DNA from: Streptomyces sp. NBC_00376
GTDB lineage: Bacteria; Actinomycetota; Actinomycetes; Streptomycetales; Streptomycetaceae
Direction of reading: 5' to 3'
Length of the DNA: 64,000 bases
Assembly (NCBI RefSeq): GCF_036077095.1
Contig: NZ_CP107960.1
Location: 8,618,001 to 8,682,000 of the forward strand
Both the position numbers and the translations under genes were made by a program. This document shows positions 43,518 through 53,075 of the stretch, piece after piece (within the stretch, counting starts at the first letter, position 1; each line of letters begins with the position of its first letter). Below the pieces are notes generated by a model that saw only the letters and a program-made list of their open reading frames with translations, was not told the origin of the DNA and made no database searches.

Positions 43518-43873
43518 GCAGACGACATCGGTTTTTTCTGCATCACGTGGCGGAAGAAGTGTCTGGCGGCGGCCTTGCCCCGGCGGCCCTCTGTAGGTCA
43601 GCGAGCCACTATTTGCCAGATGTACTGCGACAGGACAAGCGGCTCGTGCTACTAACCGTTCTGAGGTTTTTCTGAGGATGTGCCACGCCTCGTGAGACGG
43701 CGGCCGTGGACCATCGCCGTGAGACTGCGGAAAACCTGCTGCTCAGAAGCTCGGTGAATGCCATGGGCCGCGAGACCCTACATGGGACGGGAAGCGGACC
43801 AGCGCGCCGGTGGGAAAGGCGCGCTGACCCCGAGCGGACGGAGGCGTCGGCCGTGCCGCTGTTGGCCTGGTCG
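43518..43873. other. Intergenic stretch after the nitrilase
   Basis: A T6 run occurs at about 43530 just after the nitrilase stop and may be part of a terminator, although no strong stem was seen. No gene was recognised. Confidence 0.45.
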
Positions 43874-44038
43874 TCAGCCACTCCAGCCGATCGCCAGCCC
43901 GGCAAGTACGAGCACGAAGCCAACTGAGCACACGACTCGTTGCTGACGGGACCATGTATCCCACCCTCGTTGTCCCTTGCTCCCTACCAACATCCCGACC
44001 GTGCCAACGATGAATGCACTGAACCCGAACCAGGCCAT
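43874..44038 (-). CDS. Small two-helix membrane protein
   Basis: A 54-residue frame begins MAWFGFSAFIVGTVGMLVGS and ends in a second hydrophobic helix (VVCSVGFVLVLAGLAIGW), joined by a charged loop (KGQRGWDTWSRQQR). It is a plausible hairpin membrane protein. No clear ribosome site was seen, so confidence is moderate. Confidence 0.45.
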   Translation of the reverse strand: MAWFGFSAFIVGTVGMLVGSKGQRGWDTWSRQQRVVCSVGFVLVLAGLAIGWSG

Positions 44039-44301
44039 GCACTTATCTGAAGCTGCAAGACGCGGGATCGTCAACAGAAGCCGCCGCGCCGGCAGCCTGA
44101 CCAGCGCCAACGGCCAACGAAGCGTGCCTGCCGCATGTGGGCGATTCAGTGCATGGATCCATCCGTGCTTCTGTGCGCCCCGCCGTGTGGCCTCATTGCG
44201 CGCCCGTCCTGGGGAAGGTGGAGGGCGACGGGGCCGATCGGCCGGGTCGGCCCGGCGGCGCCAGCCCATCTGGTGGGCCGCCCGAAAGCGAGGAGTTGGA
44301 C

Positions 44302-45159
44302 ATGAGCAATCCATCGGCCTGGGAGGTCGGCAAATGGTACGACCGCTTCGGGGGCCTGTACGGCCTGACCATGGGCGACAGCATGCACCTGGGCATGTGG
44401 GCCGACGGCGTGCGGACGGAGACGGGGGAGCTGACGGCCGACGAGATGTGGGAGGAACTCACCCGAGCTCAGGATTCCTGGACCGGCACCCTCATCGACG
44501 TCATCGGGCTGCTGCCGGGACAGCGGATGCTGGACGTCGGCTGCGGCACAGGCCGGCCCACCGTGCGGATCGGCACCGAGTCGGGCGCGAGCGTGCTCGG
44601 CGTGACAGTCAGTGCCGCGCAGGTCCGGGCCGGGCACGACCGCGCTTCGAAGGCGGGACTGTCCGACCGCGTCACCTTCGAACAGGCGGACGCCATGGCC
44701 CTGCCCCAGGAGTCCGAGACCTTCGACGCCGCGTGGGCCATCGAGTCCTTCGCTCACTTCTCCGACCGCCCCGCCGCGATCCGCGAGGTTCGGCGGGTGC
44801 TGCGGCCCGGGGGCCGCTTCGTCCTCGCGGACTGCTACGAAGCCGTGCCCTTCACACCCGAGGAAGTCCAGCTCTTCCAGGCCGCGTTCGCCCTCTCCCG
44901 CCTTCCCGCCGGACCCGAGGACTACTCGCGCATGCTCGGCGAGGCCGGCTTCACCATCCAAGTCACTCGCGACATGTCTCGGGAGTTCAAGCCCACCTAC
45001 GACCTGATCCCGCGCCTGTTTGCCGCAAGGCGCGCCCAGATCGCGGCGCTGGTGGGCACCGACGCGATGGAGCAGCTCGATGTCGTCTACCCGCGCATCC
45101 TCGCCCTGTGCCGGGACAAGATGGGATACACCATGGTCAACGCCGTGAAGTCCACCTGA
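44302..45159 (+). CDS. Class I SAM-dependent methyltransferase
   Basis: This 285-residue methyltransferase starts at an ATG preceded by GAGGAG. The SAM-binding motif I is MLDVGCGTGRPTVRIG (near residue 74). Motif II/post-I ADAMALPQESETFDAAWAIE and motif III VRRVLRPGGRFVLADC follow. The N-terminal YDRFGGLYGLTMGDSMHLG resembles small-molecule O-/C-methyltransferases acting on sugars, sterols or polyketides. No biosynthetic partners are adjacent, so the substrate is unknown. Confidence 0.9.
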   Translation: MSNPSAWEVGKWYDRFGGLYGLTMGDSMHLGMWADGVRTETGELTADEMWEELTRAQDSWTGTLIDVIGLLPGQRMLDVGCGTGRPTVRIGTESGASVLGVTVSAAQVRAGHDRASKAGLSDRVTFEQADAMALPQESETFDAAWAIESFAHFSDRPAAIREVRRVLRPGGRFVLADCYEAVPFTPEEVQLFQAAFALSRLPAGPEDYSRMLGEAGFTIQVTRDMSREFKPTYDLIPRLFAARRAQIAALVGTDAMEQLDVVYPRILALCRDKMGYTMVNAVKST

Positions 45160-45731
45160 CGGCGGCCAGTCCCGTCCCGACTCCCGGGCTTCCGTCGCCG
45201 CCAGGTCAAAATCACCCGGCACAGCACCCCATCGCCATCTGCCACCCCGGGCTGGCCGGGCCGTCGCCTGCAAGGGGGAACGGTTCAGCGTGGAACCGAC
45301 CGGTCAAACTAGCCTGGCAAACGGTCAAGATTGCTTGTCGGAGGACAGTGCTGCTCCTGTCACGCCCACCGGCCGTTTCCTGGCGGCAGGTGCTGGCCCA
45401 GCGGATCGCCCAACGGTTCAGCGACAGCAGCCTCCACGTCACCGGCCGCGCTGCGCATACTGCTGCCAGTTCGCATCCGATGCAATTGGCGGCGCTTGGA
45501 ACATCGGTACAGCGGTTGACGCCAAGCCGAAGATGACGTGTGACGGCTGACGGGCCGGGCCGCCCCTCCCTCAGCCGGGGGCCAGCCGCGCCGCAGGCGG
45601 CCCTTCCTGACGACCCGGTGCCTCCCCGCGAGAACCGACCGTGTCCGGCACGAACCGCCGACCGGCCGTGCGAACACCGCCTTCACACTCCTCTGACCGC
45701 TTCCTGACACCGCGCGACTACTGTCCCGCGC
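45160..45731. other. Stretch without a recognisable gene
   Basis: No credible gene on either strand. The 3' part should hold the promoter of the serine protease gene. Confidence 0.5.
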
Positions 45732-46838
45732 ATGCGCACCTCTCCTCACCGCCCATGCGGTCACCAGGACAGCACCCGCAGGCCCCTCCGGCACGCGATC
45801 GGCGCCACCGTCGCGGTGTCGGCGGCCGTCGTCGCACTGGTCACGCCGACCGCGGCCGCCGACGCCGCGCCGCACAACCCGTCGTCCACCAGCGGCAGCG
45901 CGGCGGGACCGGACACCACCACCCACGCCGGCGCCACGACCGCACAAGAGAGCAACCGGATCAACGCCTACTGGACCCCCGAGCGGATGAAGCTGGCAGG
46001 CGCTCTGGTCCCCGAGATCACCCCCGTTCCCGAGGACGACAACACGCCGGACGACCCGCGGCCGCTTCCCGTGAACACGCCGGACTCCGGGACCGTGTGG
46101 ACACACGGAGGGGCGGTGCAGAAGAACGTCGGCCGCCTGTTCTTCACCTTCTCCGACGGCTATGACGGCAGTTGCACCGCGACGGTCGTCACCAGCGCCA
46201 ACCGCAGTACCGTCATCACGGCAGCACACTGCCTGAGAGGCGTCGGGTCGCCTTCTGTCGACGATACCTGGAACCACAACTTCTACTTCGTGCCCGGCTA
46301 TCGCAACGGAACGAAACCGCACGGCGGCTTCAGCATCAGGACCATGGCCACCTCTTCCCGCTGGGACGCCGATCCGGACACCACGGATTCGTCGGACGTC
46401 GCTGCCGCCGGCTACGACACGGGACTCCTCGTGGCGAACCCCACTGCCGGGGGGCGCCCGATCGCGGACGTCACCGGAAGCCAGCAAATCGGGTTCGGCC
46501 GGCCCGTGGAGGGCGAGTTCGTCCACGCCTTCGGGTACCCGAACTACGGACTCAACGACCCCGGGGACAAATACGTCGGATCCCGCATGATCCACTGCGC
46601 GGGCACGAGCCACCCCGGTCCCGAGGCCCCCTTGCTGTGGGGTGAGACCTGCGACATGTCAGCCGGGTCAAGCGGTGGCCCTCACCTGGCCCACTTCGAT
46701 ACCCGCACCGGCACCGGCACTGTCGTGGGCGTCACCACCACCGATGAGGAACTCGCGGGCGGACATGCACCCACGCTCTACGCCACGCGCTTCGGTGACA
46801 GCGCCCACCGTCTCTACGAATGGGCGCAGTCGCGTTAG
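45732..46838 (+). CDS. Secreted trypsin-like serine protease
   Basis: This 368-residue protein has a signal peptide (RHAIGATVAVSAAVVALVTP, cleavage near ADAAP) and a long pro-like region. The chymotrypsin-fold domain has a catalytic His in VITAAHCLRG, Asp in AAGYDTGLLV and Ser in DMSAGSSGGPH. Disulfide candidates are Cys in GSCTATVV and AAHC. It should be exported and act outside the cell. The next gene is convergent, so it is probably monocistronic. Confidence 0.9.
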   Translation: MRTSPHRPCGHQDSTRRPLRHAIGATVAVSAAVVALVTPTAAADAAPHNPSSTSGSAAGPDTTTHAGATTAQESNRINAYWTPERMKLAGALVPEITPVPEDDNTPDDPRPLPVNTPDSGTVWTHGGAVQKNVGRLFFTFSDGYDGSCTATVVTSANRSTVITAAHCLRGVGSPSVDDTWNHNFYFVPGYRNGTKPHGGFSIRTMATSSRWDADPDTTDSSDVAAAGYDTGLLVANPTAGGRPIADVTGSQQIGFGRPVEGEFVHAFGYPNYGLNDPGDKYVGSRMIHCAGTSHPGPEAPLLWGETCDMSAGSSGGPHLAHFDTRTGTGTVVGVTTTDEELAGGHAPTLYATRFGDSAHRLYEWAQSR

Positions 46839-46910
46839 GCCCCTCCTCTGAAACACGGTTCGGTTCCCGCCGCCGGCCGGGCCGACGCAGCGGTGAGTCC
46901 GAGCCGGCGG

Positions 46911-47498
46911 TCAGGCGGTTTGTGCGCTGCGGGCGTACGGCGCGAACAGCAGCGACCAGTTGCCGACCGTGGTCCGGGCCAGTGTCGTCCCCAACTCCCC
47001 GTCCTCGTTGTCGGGGGTCACTTCGTCGGGCCGGAGGCCGGACCGAGTGGCCGGCTCCTGGGATCCGGTCCCGGTGTCGACGGGGTCGCCGTCAGCGGGG
47101 TCCTCCGTTGCCGCGTCGAGGAGGTAGAGCAGGTGCCCGTGTGCGGGGCCGGAGTCCCCTGCTTCCAGTGATTGCGTGGTGAAGGTTCGCTGCTCGTCGT
47201 ACCGCACCAGATCTGAGTTCTCCACGGCGGCCTGGACGAGCTGGGCCCAGTAGGACTCGTCGTGGGCACCTGTGCGCTGGCGCATGTGCCGCGCGGCGTA
47301 CCGAGCCATGGTCCCTGCGTCGTCGATCAGGGGCGAGAGTACTTGGTCGGAGGTGAAATCGAAGCCGAACCACAGGCGGCGGCCGTCGAGGGTCAGCGAC
47401 TCGATACCGCCGACGACGCCGATGCGCCCGGTCAGCCCGGGTGCCGGATCCATCACGCCTTCTCCCGGTGTGGTGCCTGAGATTGCGTTGTCTGCCAT
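46911..47498 (-). CDS. Hypothetical protein
   Basis: This 195-residue soluble protein has no signal peptide or membrane helix. The middle is regular (SLTLDGRRLWFGFDFTSDQV, MARYAARHMRQRTGAHDESY, WAQLVQAAVENSDLVRYDEQ). The region around 130-165 is acidic and probably disordered. It is convergent with the protease gene and not assigned to a family. GGAGGG precedes the ATG. Confidence 0.65.
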   Translation of the reverse strand: MADNAISGTTPGEGVMDPAPGLTGRIGVVGGIESLTLDGRRLWFGFDFTSDQVLSPLIDDAGTMARYAARHMRQRTGAHDESYWAQLVQAAVENSDLVRYDEQRTFTTQSLEAGDSGPAHGHLLYLLDAATEDPADGDPVDTGTGSQEPATRSGLRPDEVTPDNEDGELGTTLARTTVGNWSLLFAPYARSAQTA

Positions 47499-48021
47499 GG
47501 AGGGTCCCTCTTCCGCGTGTCGCGTTCACGATACTGACGGAGTGTCTATCGCAGAGCACTGACATCGAGTACGCGATCCGTCAGCCGGGGTTCCACAATC
47601 TGCCACGGGTCCGATTCAGTCAGCGATCTCTGCCAGGGCGATGGCACGCCGGAGCCCGCAGGGATGGCGTCACGGACGGCAGGCGCCGTCAGCCGTCGCC
47701 GGTCATCACGCCGGGCCGACCGCGCCCAGTTCGAAGCGGTGGGGGAGCAGAGCGCGGCGGCCCCGCACCGGGCACCGACGCTCGCGTCGCACGCCCGGCA
47801 GCGTGAATGTCGAGGCGAGCTGGGGGAGCCGTCCGTGTCGGTGCGGGAGCTCGACTCGGTGGCGGCCCTGGCGCCGATGGAGACCGAGTTGGCGATGATG
47901 ACGGCTGTACACCGGGTCGCCGCGAAGGAAGTGGGGCTCCCCCCTGAGCGGTGGAGGGCTGGCGCCGCTCGACCGCGTTCACGCCGTCACGATCTGCACC
48001 ATGGTCATGGTGCTTTCCCGG
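47499..48021. other. Stretch without a recognisable gene
   Basis: Open frames here are low-complexity and arginine-rich, and none has a credible start or motif. Confidence 0.5.
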
Positions 48022-48384
48022 TCAGCGTCCCCCGAAGAAAACAGCGCGCAGTGCGGAGCCGCGGGTCATGAAGGCGACGCGGATGACGGGCAGCATGCAG
48101 ACAGCCTGAATCGCTGCGTACCACGGTGGGCGGCCACCGGGGATCAGGTCGACGCCGGTGATCGCAATCGGCATGATCACGGCGAGGGTACCCACGCGCT
48201 CGAAGGCCCGTCGAGAGCCCCGGGAAGCGGAAATGGTCATCCGGTAGATCAGTACGACGGCCACCGGGAGCAGGACTGTCCGGACCCACATGAACGTGTT
48301 CACCATGTGACCGCTGCTCGCTGCCACGGCGACCGCCAGGAAGGCGATGGCGCCAAGCGCGCCGTACACCGTGATGCTGTTCAC
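48022..48384 (-). CDS. Hypothetical membrane protein
   Basis: This 120-residue protein has about four membrane helices (VYGALGAIAFLAVAVAAS, TFMWVRTVLLPVAVVLIY, VGTLAVIMPIAITGVDLI, YAAIQAVCMLPVIRVAFM). The GTG start overlaps the stop of the upstream SARP fragment (GTGA), which supports this start and a former operon. Function unknown. Confidence 0.6.
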   Translation of the reverse strand: MNSITVYGALGAIAFLAVAVAASSGHMVNTFMWVRTVLLPVAVVLIYRMTISASRGSRRAFERVGTLAVIMPIAITGVDLIPGGRPPWYAAIQAVCMLPVIRVAFMTRGSALRAVFFGGR

Positions 48385-48610
48385 GCGGGCAGCGGCGGGC
48401 AGTTGCCGCGGCTCCGCCGACGGTCGCCCGCGAGGGCAGCGCCCTCGGGCGGGCGGGACAGGGGCTCGGGTAGGCCGAGCGCCGGGGCGCTGCGCAACAT
48501 GCGCAGCTGCAGATCGCACAGCGAGGCGGACGGCTTGATGCTCAACTCGGCGGCCGGCAGTCGATGCACCTTCCGGTAGGCGTCGAGCGCCTCTGCGGGG
48601 GTGGCTGACG
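48381..48610 (-). pseudogene. C-terminal fragment of a SARP/AfsR-type regulator (BTAD domain)
   Basis: The minus strand encodes ATPAEALDAYRKVHRLPAAE followed by SASLCDLQLRMLRSAPALG, the end of a bacterial transcriptional activation domain as in SARP regulators. The DNA-binding half is missing, since similarity stops near 48610. Its stop codon overlaps the start of the membrane protein gene. Confidence 0.65.
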
Positions 48611-48792
48611 GGCCGCAGCCGTCGAACCGCGTCCTCGTCGGCGGCGTCGCTGACGGGACGGGACGGAGGAGCGTCTCGCGCTTGTCGTTGACATGCCCTG
48701 TGACCCAGATCACGGGTCGCAGGTGCATCGTGGGTCGCACGCCAGTGCCTTTTACAGGGTGTAGGCAACCGACGAGAACAGGGACAGTGCGG

Positions 48793-49299
48793 ATGGAGCA
48801 GAGTCGAGCCCGTGCGTTCGACGAGTTCGTGGCTGCCCGCTGGTCGGCGCTGGTCCACCTGGCCCGTCTGCTCGTCGGAGGCGATCGGCATCGGGCCGAG
48901 GACTTGTTGCAGGAGTCCTTGGTCAAGCTCTGGTTCGTCTGGCCCAAGGTCGCGGATGATGCACCGGAGCCGTATGTCCGCAAGGTGATGGTGCGTGCAG
49001 CGGCACGCTTGGGACAGCGGCGTTGGTGGGGTGAACGCCCCGTCGAACAGCTGCCCGAGGTGGCGGTGGTCGGCGATGTGTCCGCGGACGTGGTGGAGCG
49101 TTCTCGGCTGGAGGCCGCGCTGGCCCAGTTGTCGCCGAAGCAGAGGGTGGCGGTGGTGATGCGCTACTACCAGGACCTGCCCGAAGGGCAGGTGGCGGAG
49201 GCACTCGGGTGCCCGGTGGGCACGGCTCGGTCCCACGCCGCACGCGGAGTGGCGCAGCTGAGGCAGCTCCTGGGCAATGTGAACGAGCCGGTGCGGTGA
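48793..49299 (+). CDS. SigE-family RNA polymerase sigma factor, second pair
   Basis: This 168-residue sigma factor has region 2 (LLVGGDRHRAEDLLQESLVKL, EPYVRKVMVRAAARLGQRR) and region 4 (LSPKQRVAVVMRYYQDLPEG, then VGTARSHAARGVAQLRQLLG). The start was set at ATG 48793 (MEQSRARAFDEFVAARW). The upstream in-frame extension is not conserved-looking. The next gene, 11 bp downstream, is a single-pass membrane protein. Confidence 0.92.
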   Translation: MEQSRARAFDEFVAARWSALVHLARLLVGGDRHRAEDLLQESLVKLWFVWPKVADDAPEPYVRKVMVRAAARLGQRRWWGERPVEQLPEVAVVGDVSADVVERSRLEAALAQLSPKQRVAVVMRYYQDLPEGQVAEALGCPVGTARSHAARGVAQLRQLLGNVNEPVR

Positions 49300-49310
49300 A
49301 GGAGAACCCC

Positions 49311-49781
49311 ATGGATCACTTCGAGCGGCAGCTGGCACGGATGATGCGCGACACCGAGACGCCCACACCGTTCGAGCCGAAGCACCGGGAACGTCTCCAG
49401 GCAGGGGTGAGTGTCCGCTGTCGGAAACGGGCCGCGCAGAGGGCAGTCGGCTCCGTCTTGGCCGTCGTCGGTCTCAGTGTCGGGCTGTTCCTGCTGCCCG
49501 GCCGTGCGACCCGGGTCGAGCCCAGCCACCCCGGCCCACGGCCCGCGTCGAGCCCGTCGCTCTCCGCCCCGCCCGCGACACCCGACGCGTCCCTGAGCGC
49601 GCCCCCGTCCTCGGGCACCTCCACTGCCCCCGCGTCCCCGGACGGGACCGCTGAAAGCGCGCCGCCGGCCGCGACCGGGAGTACGGCCACGGCCACCGAG
49701 ACCCTGCCGGGGAGCACGGAGGGCGTGTCGCCGTCCTCGACCTCGGCTCCGCCTTCGGGTACGGCGACCGCGCGGAACTAA
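49311..49781 (+). CDS. Single-pass membrane partner of the sigma factor
   Basis: This 156-residue protein has a cytoplasmic N-terminus (MDHFERQLARMMRDTETPTP), one membrane helix (AVGSVLAVVGLSVGLFLL, residues about 45-62) and a long Ser/Thr/Pro/Ala-rich extracellular tail without clear domains. It probably acts as an anti-sigma-like or anchoring protein for the preceding SigE-type factor. GAAGGAG precedes the ATG. Confidence 0.7.
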   Translation: MDHFERQLARMMRDTETPTPFEPKHRERLQAGVSVRCRKRAAQRAVGSVLAVVGLSVGLFLLPGRATRVEPSHPGPRPASSPSLSAPPATPDASLSAPPSSGTSTAPASPDGTAESAPPAATGSTATATETLPGSTEGVSPSSTSAPPSGTATARN

Positions 49782-49886
49782 CCGTCGACCGCCTCGTCCT
49801 CGCTCGTCACCCCGTAGCACCGTGGCGCACCGCCGCCCCAAGTGTCTTCGGCCTACCCCGTACAAGGTCACAAAAAAGGATAGAAC

Positions 49887-51110
49887 GTGAGAAACCAAGG
49901 GTCACTTGCCCTGAAGGACTTGAGCCGACTGCCGCACCGCGCACCGGTGGCGACGCACCACCCGGAGCCCGTTCTGGACGTGGTCGTCCCCGTGTTCAAT
50001 GAGGAGAGAGATCTGGAGCCGAGCGTGCGGCGGCTCCACGCACACCTGTGCGAGACCTTCCCCTATCCGTTCCGTATCACCATCGCCGACAACGCCAGCA
50101 CGGACAGCACCCCGCGGATCGCCGCTCGGCTGGCAGACGAACTGCCCGAAGCGCAGTGGTTTCGGCTGGCCGAGAAGGGGCGCGGCCGGGCGCTGCGTAC
50201 CGCATGGTCGCTCTCGACGGCCCCCGTACTCGCGTACATGGACGTGGACCTGTCCACGGAACTGACGGCGTTGCTGCCGCTTGTGGCCCCGCTGCTCTCC
50301 GGCCACTCCGATATCGCCATCGGCACCCGCCTGGCCCCCGGTTCCCGGGTGGTGCGCGGCCCCAAGCGAGAGATCACCTCTCGTTGCTACAACGCCCTCC
50401 TGCGCTCCGTCCTCGCCGTGGGCTTCTCCGACGCGCAGTGCGGATTCAAGGCGGTGCGGCGTGATGTGGCCGAGCGATTGCTGCCCCTCATACAGGACTC
50501 GGAGTGGTTCTTCGACACCGAACTGCTGGTGATCGCCGAGCGTGCCGGGCTGCGCATCCATGAGGTGCCGGTCGATTGGGTGGACGATCCCGACACCCGG
50601 GTCGACATCCTCGCCACGGCACTGGCCGACCTGCGCGGCATCGCCAGGATCGGCGGGGCACTGGCGCGGGGCACGCTGCCGCCGGGCGGGTCGCTCCGTG
50701 ATGGTGGCGCCGACGCATCGGGCAGGCTCGCCACCCAACTCGTGTGCTTCGCCGCCGTAGGAGCCGTCAGCACCCTCGCATACCTGCTCCTCTACGCGGC
50801 GCTGCGCCCGGCGGCCGGATCCCAGGCCGCCAACGCACTCGCGCTGCTGGTCTGCGCCGTCGCCAACACTGCCATGAACAGGCGGCTCACCTTCGGCCTC
50901 CGTGGCCGCGGCGGTGTGCTGCGCCACCAGGGCAGGGGCCTGGTCGTTCTCCTGATCGGTCTGGCGCTCACCGGCGGATCGCTCGCAACCTTGCACCACG
51001 CGGTGCCCTCGGCCGGGCAGGCCACCGAACTCGCCGTACTCCTCGCCGCCAACCTGGCCGCGACACTGCTGCGGTTCCTCTTCTTCCGAGTGTGGGTGTT
51101 CCGCGCATGA
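49887..51110 (+). CDS. GT2 glycosyltransferase fused to a GtrA-like membrane domain
   Basis: This 407-residue protein has a family-2 glycosyltransferase domain resembling dolichyl-phosphate glucosyltransferases in residues 30-250: VVVPVFNEERDLEPS, then IADNASTDSTP, LAYMDVDLSTEL with the DxD, and DAQCGFKAVRRDVAERL. A GtrA-type domain with four membrane helices follows at 280-405 (LATQLVCFAAVGAVSTLAYL to FLFFRVWVFRA). It probably makes a polyprenyl-phosphate sugar and helps flip it. The GTG start has AAGGA upstream. Its stop overlaps the next start (ATGA). Confidence 0.9.
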   Translation: MRNQGSLALKDLSRLPHRAPVATHHPEPVLDVVVPVFNEERDLEPSVRRLHAHLCETFPYPFRITIADNASTDSTPRIAARLADELPEAQWFRLAEKGRGRALRTAWSLSTAPVLAYMDVDLSTELTALLPLVAPLLSGHSDIAIGTRLAPGSRVVRGPKREITSRCYNALLRSVLAVGFSDAQCGFKAVRRDVAERLLPLIQDSEWFFDTELLVIAERAGLRIHEVPVDWVDDPDTRVDILATALADLRGIARIGGALARGTLPPGGSLRDGGADASGRLATQLVCFAAVGAVSTLAYLLLYAALRPAAGSQAANALALLVCAVANTAMNRRLTFGLRGRGGVLRHQGRGLVVLLIGLALTGGSLATLHHAVPSAGQATELAVLLAANLAATLLRFLFFRVWVFRA

Positions 51111-52387
51111 TCAGGACCACGGCCCGTACGACCGCGACCGCCGCCCTGAGCTGGAACGCGAGGCTGTCGCAGCAGCCCGCCACCACGGGCCCCGACCGCC
51201 GGAGCCGGCTGCGCCGCACAGCCGAGCACTACGGCCCCGTACTGGCCGTCTACGGCACGCTCAAGTTCATCGGCTTCGCCACCTTCATGTGGCTGCTGCA
51301 CTCCGCCGGGGACTACCGCACGAAGCACCCGCGCTTCGGCGGAGGCGCCCACCCGTGGGACGTCCTGGCCAGCTGGGACGGCTGGTGGTACCAGCAGATC
51401 GCGGTGCACGGGTACGACCCTCAGCTGGTTCCGATCCCCGGCGCCACCGGCCCGATCACCCTCGAAGGGAACTCGGCGGCGTTCTTCCCGCTCTACCCGG
51501 CGCTGATGCGGCTGGTCTCCGAGCTCACCGGCCTCGGCCCGTACGGCGCAGGCCTGCTGGTCTCCGTCGTTGCCTCCTTGGCCGCCGCCCTGGGCATCTA
51601 CGCCATCACCGAACGCCTCGGCGGCAGACGGGCCGGGCTGGCCGCGGCCGGACTCTGGGCCGTCTGGCCCGGTTCCGGCGTGGAGTGGGCGGTCTACTCC
51701 GACTCCCTCTACGTGGCCCTGGCCGTCTGGGCCTGCCATGCCGTCCTGACCCGCCGCTGGCTCGCCGCCGGTCTCCTCACCTGCATGGCAGGGCTCAACC
51801 GGCCCACTGCCGTGGCGCTGATCGCTGCCGTCGCCGTCGCGGCCCTGCTCTCGCTCTACCGCCTCCGGGACGGCATCCTGCGTCCGATGGCTGCGATGGC
51901 CGTCGCCCCGCTCGGCCTCCTCGCCTATCTCGGCTGGGTGGGTTACCAAATGGGCGACTACAGCGGCTACTTCAGACTTCAGTCCGGTGCCTGGGCCCAC
52001 GAGTGGGACTACGGTCGGCATACCCTCGACGTCCTCACATCCGTCCCGGTGGGCCACTCCGGCTATCTCTCCGCCTGGCCCTTCGCGGACCTGATCGGCG
52101 TCGGTGTCGTCCTGCTCGCGATCGCACTGCTCGTGCTGCTGATCAGGCTGCGTCCCCCAGCCGTCCTGATGGTCTATACCGTCCTCACCCTCGTCCTCGT
52201 CCTTGGCAGCCAGCAGATATTTGGCAACGTCTCCCGCTACCTGCTCCCCCTCTTCCCGCTCTTTCTCCCGCTCGCCCTCGCCCTGCGCAGACTCAGCCTG
52301 ACCCACCAGCTCATGCTCCTCGGCATCGCAGCCCTGGCTTCCGGCTCGTACGCGGGCTACGGCCTTTTCGAACTCGGTGTCCCGTAA
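51107..52387 (+). CDS. GT-C type mannosyltransferase-like integral membrane protein
   Basis: This 426-residue protein has about ten membrane helices. The loop after helix 1 has ASWDGWWYQQIAVHGYDPQ with the acidic residue typical of PIG-V/GT-C enzymes, and FFPLYPALMRLV follows. Such enzymes transfer sugars from a lipid-phosphate donor outside the membrane. Start overlap with the GT2-GtrA gene (ATGA) indicates coupled translation and a two-step pathway: donor synthesis and flipping, then transfer. The acceptor is unknown. An IS3 remnant abuts the 3' end, so the native C-terminus may be altered. Confidence 0.87.
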   Translation: MIRTTARTTATAALSWNARLSQQPATTGPDRRSRLRRTAEHYGPVLAVYGTLKFIGFATFMWLLHSAGDYRTKHPRFGGGAHPWDVLASWDGWWYQQIAVHGYDPQLVPIPGATGPITLEGNSAAFFPLYPALMRLVSELTGLGPYGAGLLVSVVASLAAALGIYAITERLGGRRAGLAAAGLWAVWPGSGVEWAVYSDSLYVALAVWACHAVLTRRWLAAGLLTCMAGLNRPTAVALIAAVAVAALLSLYRLRDGILRPMAAMAVAPLGLLAYLGWVGYQMGDYSGYFRLQSGAWAHEWDYGRHTLDVLTSVPVGHSGYLSAWPFADLIGVGVVLLAIALLVLLIRLRPPAVLMVYTVLTLVLVLGSQQIFGNVSRYLLPLFPLFLPLALALRRLSLTHQLMLLGIAALASGSYAGYGLFELGVP

Positions 52388-52389
52388 CT

Positions 52390-53075
52390 GGCGGACCCAG
52401 GAATGGATTGAGCCGTTCCTGGACGCGACGGGAGTCATGGAAGCCGTCGGTGTACTCGAAGAGTGCGAGGTTCGCCTCGGCACGTGTCGCGAAGACGCGA
52501 CCGCGCACGCACTCGGTCTCGATCAGCGGCCACAGGTTCTCCGCGAGCACGTTGACGCAGCTGTCTCCGACGGAGCCCATTGTCGCGTCGACTCCTGCTC
52601 GCAGCAGGCGAGTTGTGAGCTTGATGGATGTGTACTGACAGCCGTGGTCGGCGTGATGAATGAGCTTTCCGGGCTCGACCTCGCGGCTGGCAAGCGCGTA
52701 CTCCAGCGTGGTCAGGACCAGGTCGGCGTCCGCTCGCGCGAGACCTCCCAGGCCACCACCCGGCGGGAGAACGCGTCACGGATCGCGCAGAGCCACAGCG
52801 GGCCCTCGCCGGTGGACATCATCGTGAGGTCGGTGACCCACAACCGGTTCGGCGCCGGCGCGGTGAAGTCCCTGTTGACCAGCTCCAGGGCGAGGGCAGC
52901 CTTCGGATCCCGGCGCGTGAAGCCCGTACGGCGCGGGCCGATGCCCGCGAGGTCGGCCTCGCGGATCAGGCGCTCGACCCGCTTGCGGCCCACGCGTGTG
53001 CCCTCGCGCTTCAGCACGGCATGCACGCGCGGCGAGCCGTAGATCCCGCCGGACTCGGTGTGGATCTCCTTGGTT
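52390..53075 (-). pseudogene. IS3-family OrfB transposase remnant
   Basis: The minus strand encodes GGIYGSPRVHAVLKREGTRV, RLWVTDLTMMSTGEGPLWLC (first Asp) and FSRRVVAWEVS in one frame. After a one-base loss near 52735 it encodes IHHADHGCQYTSIKLTTRLL (second Asp) and MGSVGDSCVNVLAENLWPL (Glu), then YTDGFHDSRRVQERLN. N- and C-termini are missing. It is inactive. Confidence 0.82.

Noticed and set aside
47664..48071. 135-residue plus-strand frame
   Set aside because: Arginine-rich low-complexity translation without a plausible start or motif; overlaps the membrane gene antisense.
50792..52483. 563-residue minus-strand frame opposite the glycosyltransferases
   Set aside because: Charged low-complexity antisense frame; the plus strand encodes clear GtrA and GT-C membrane proteins.
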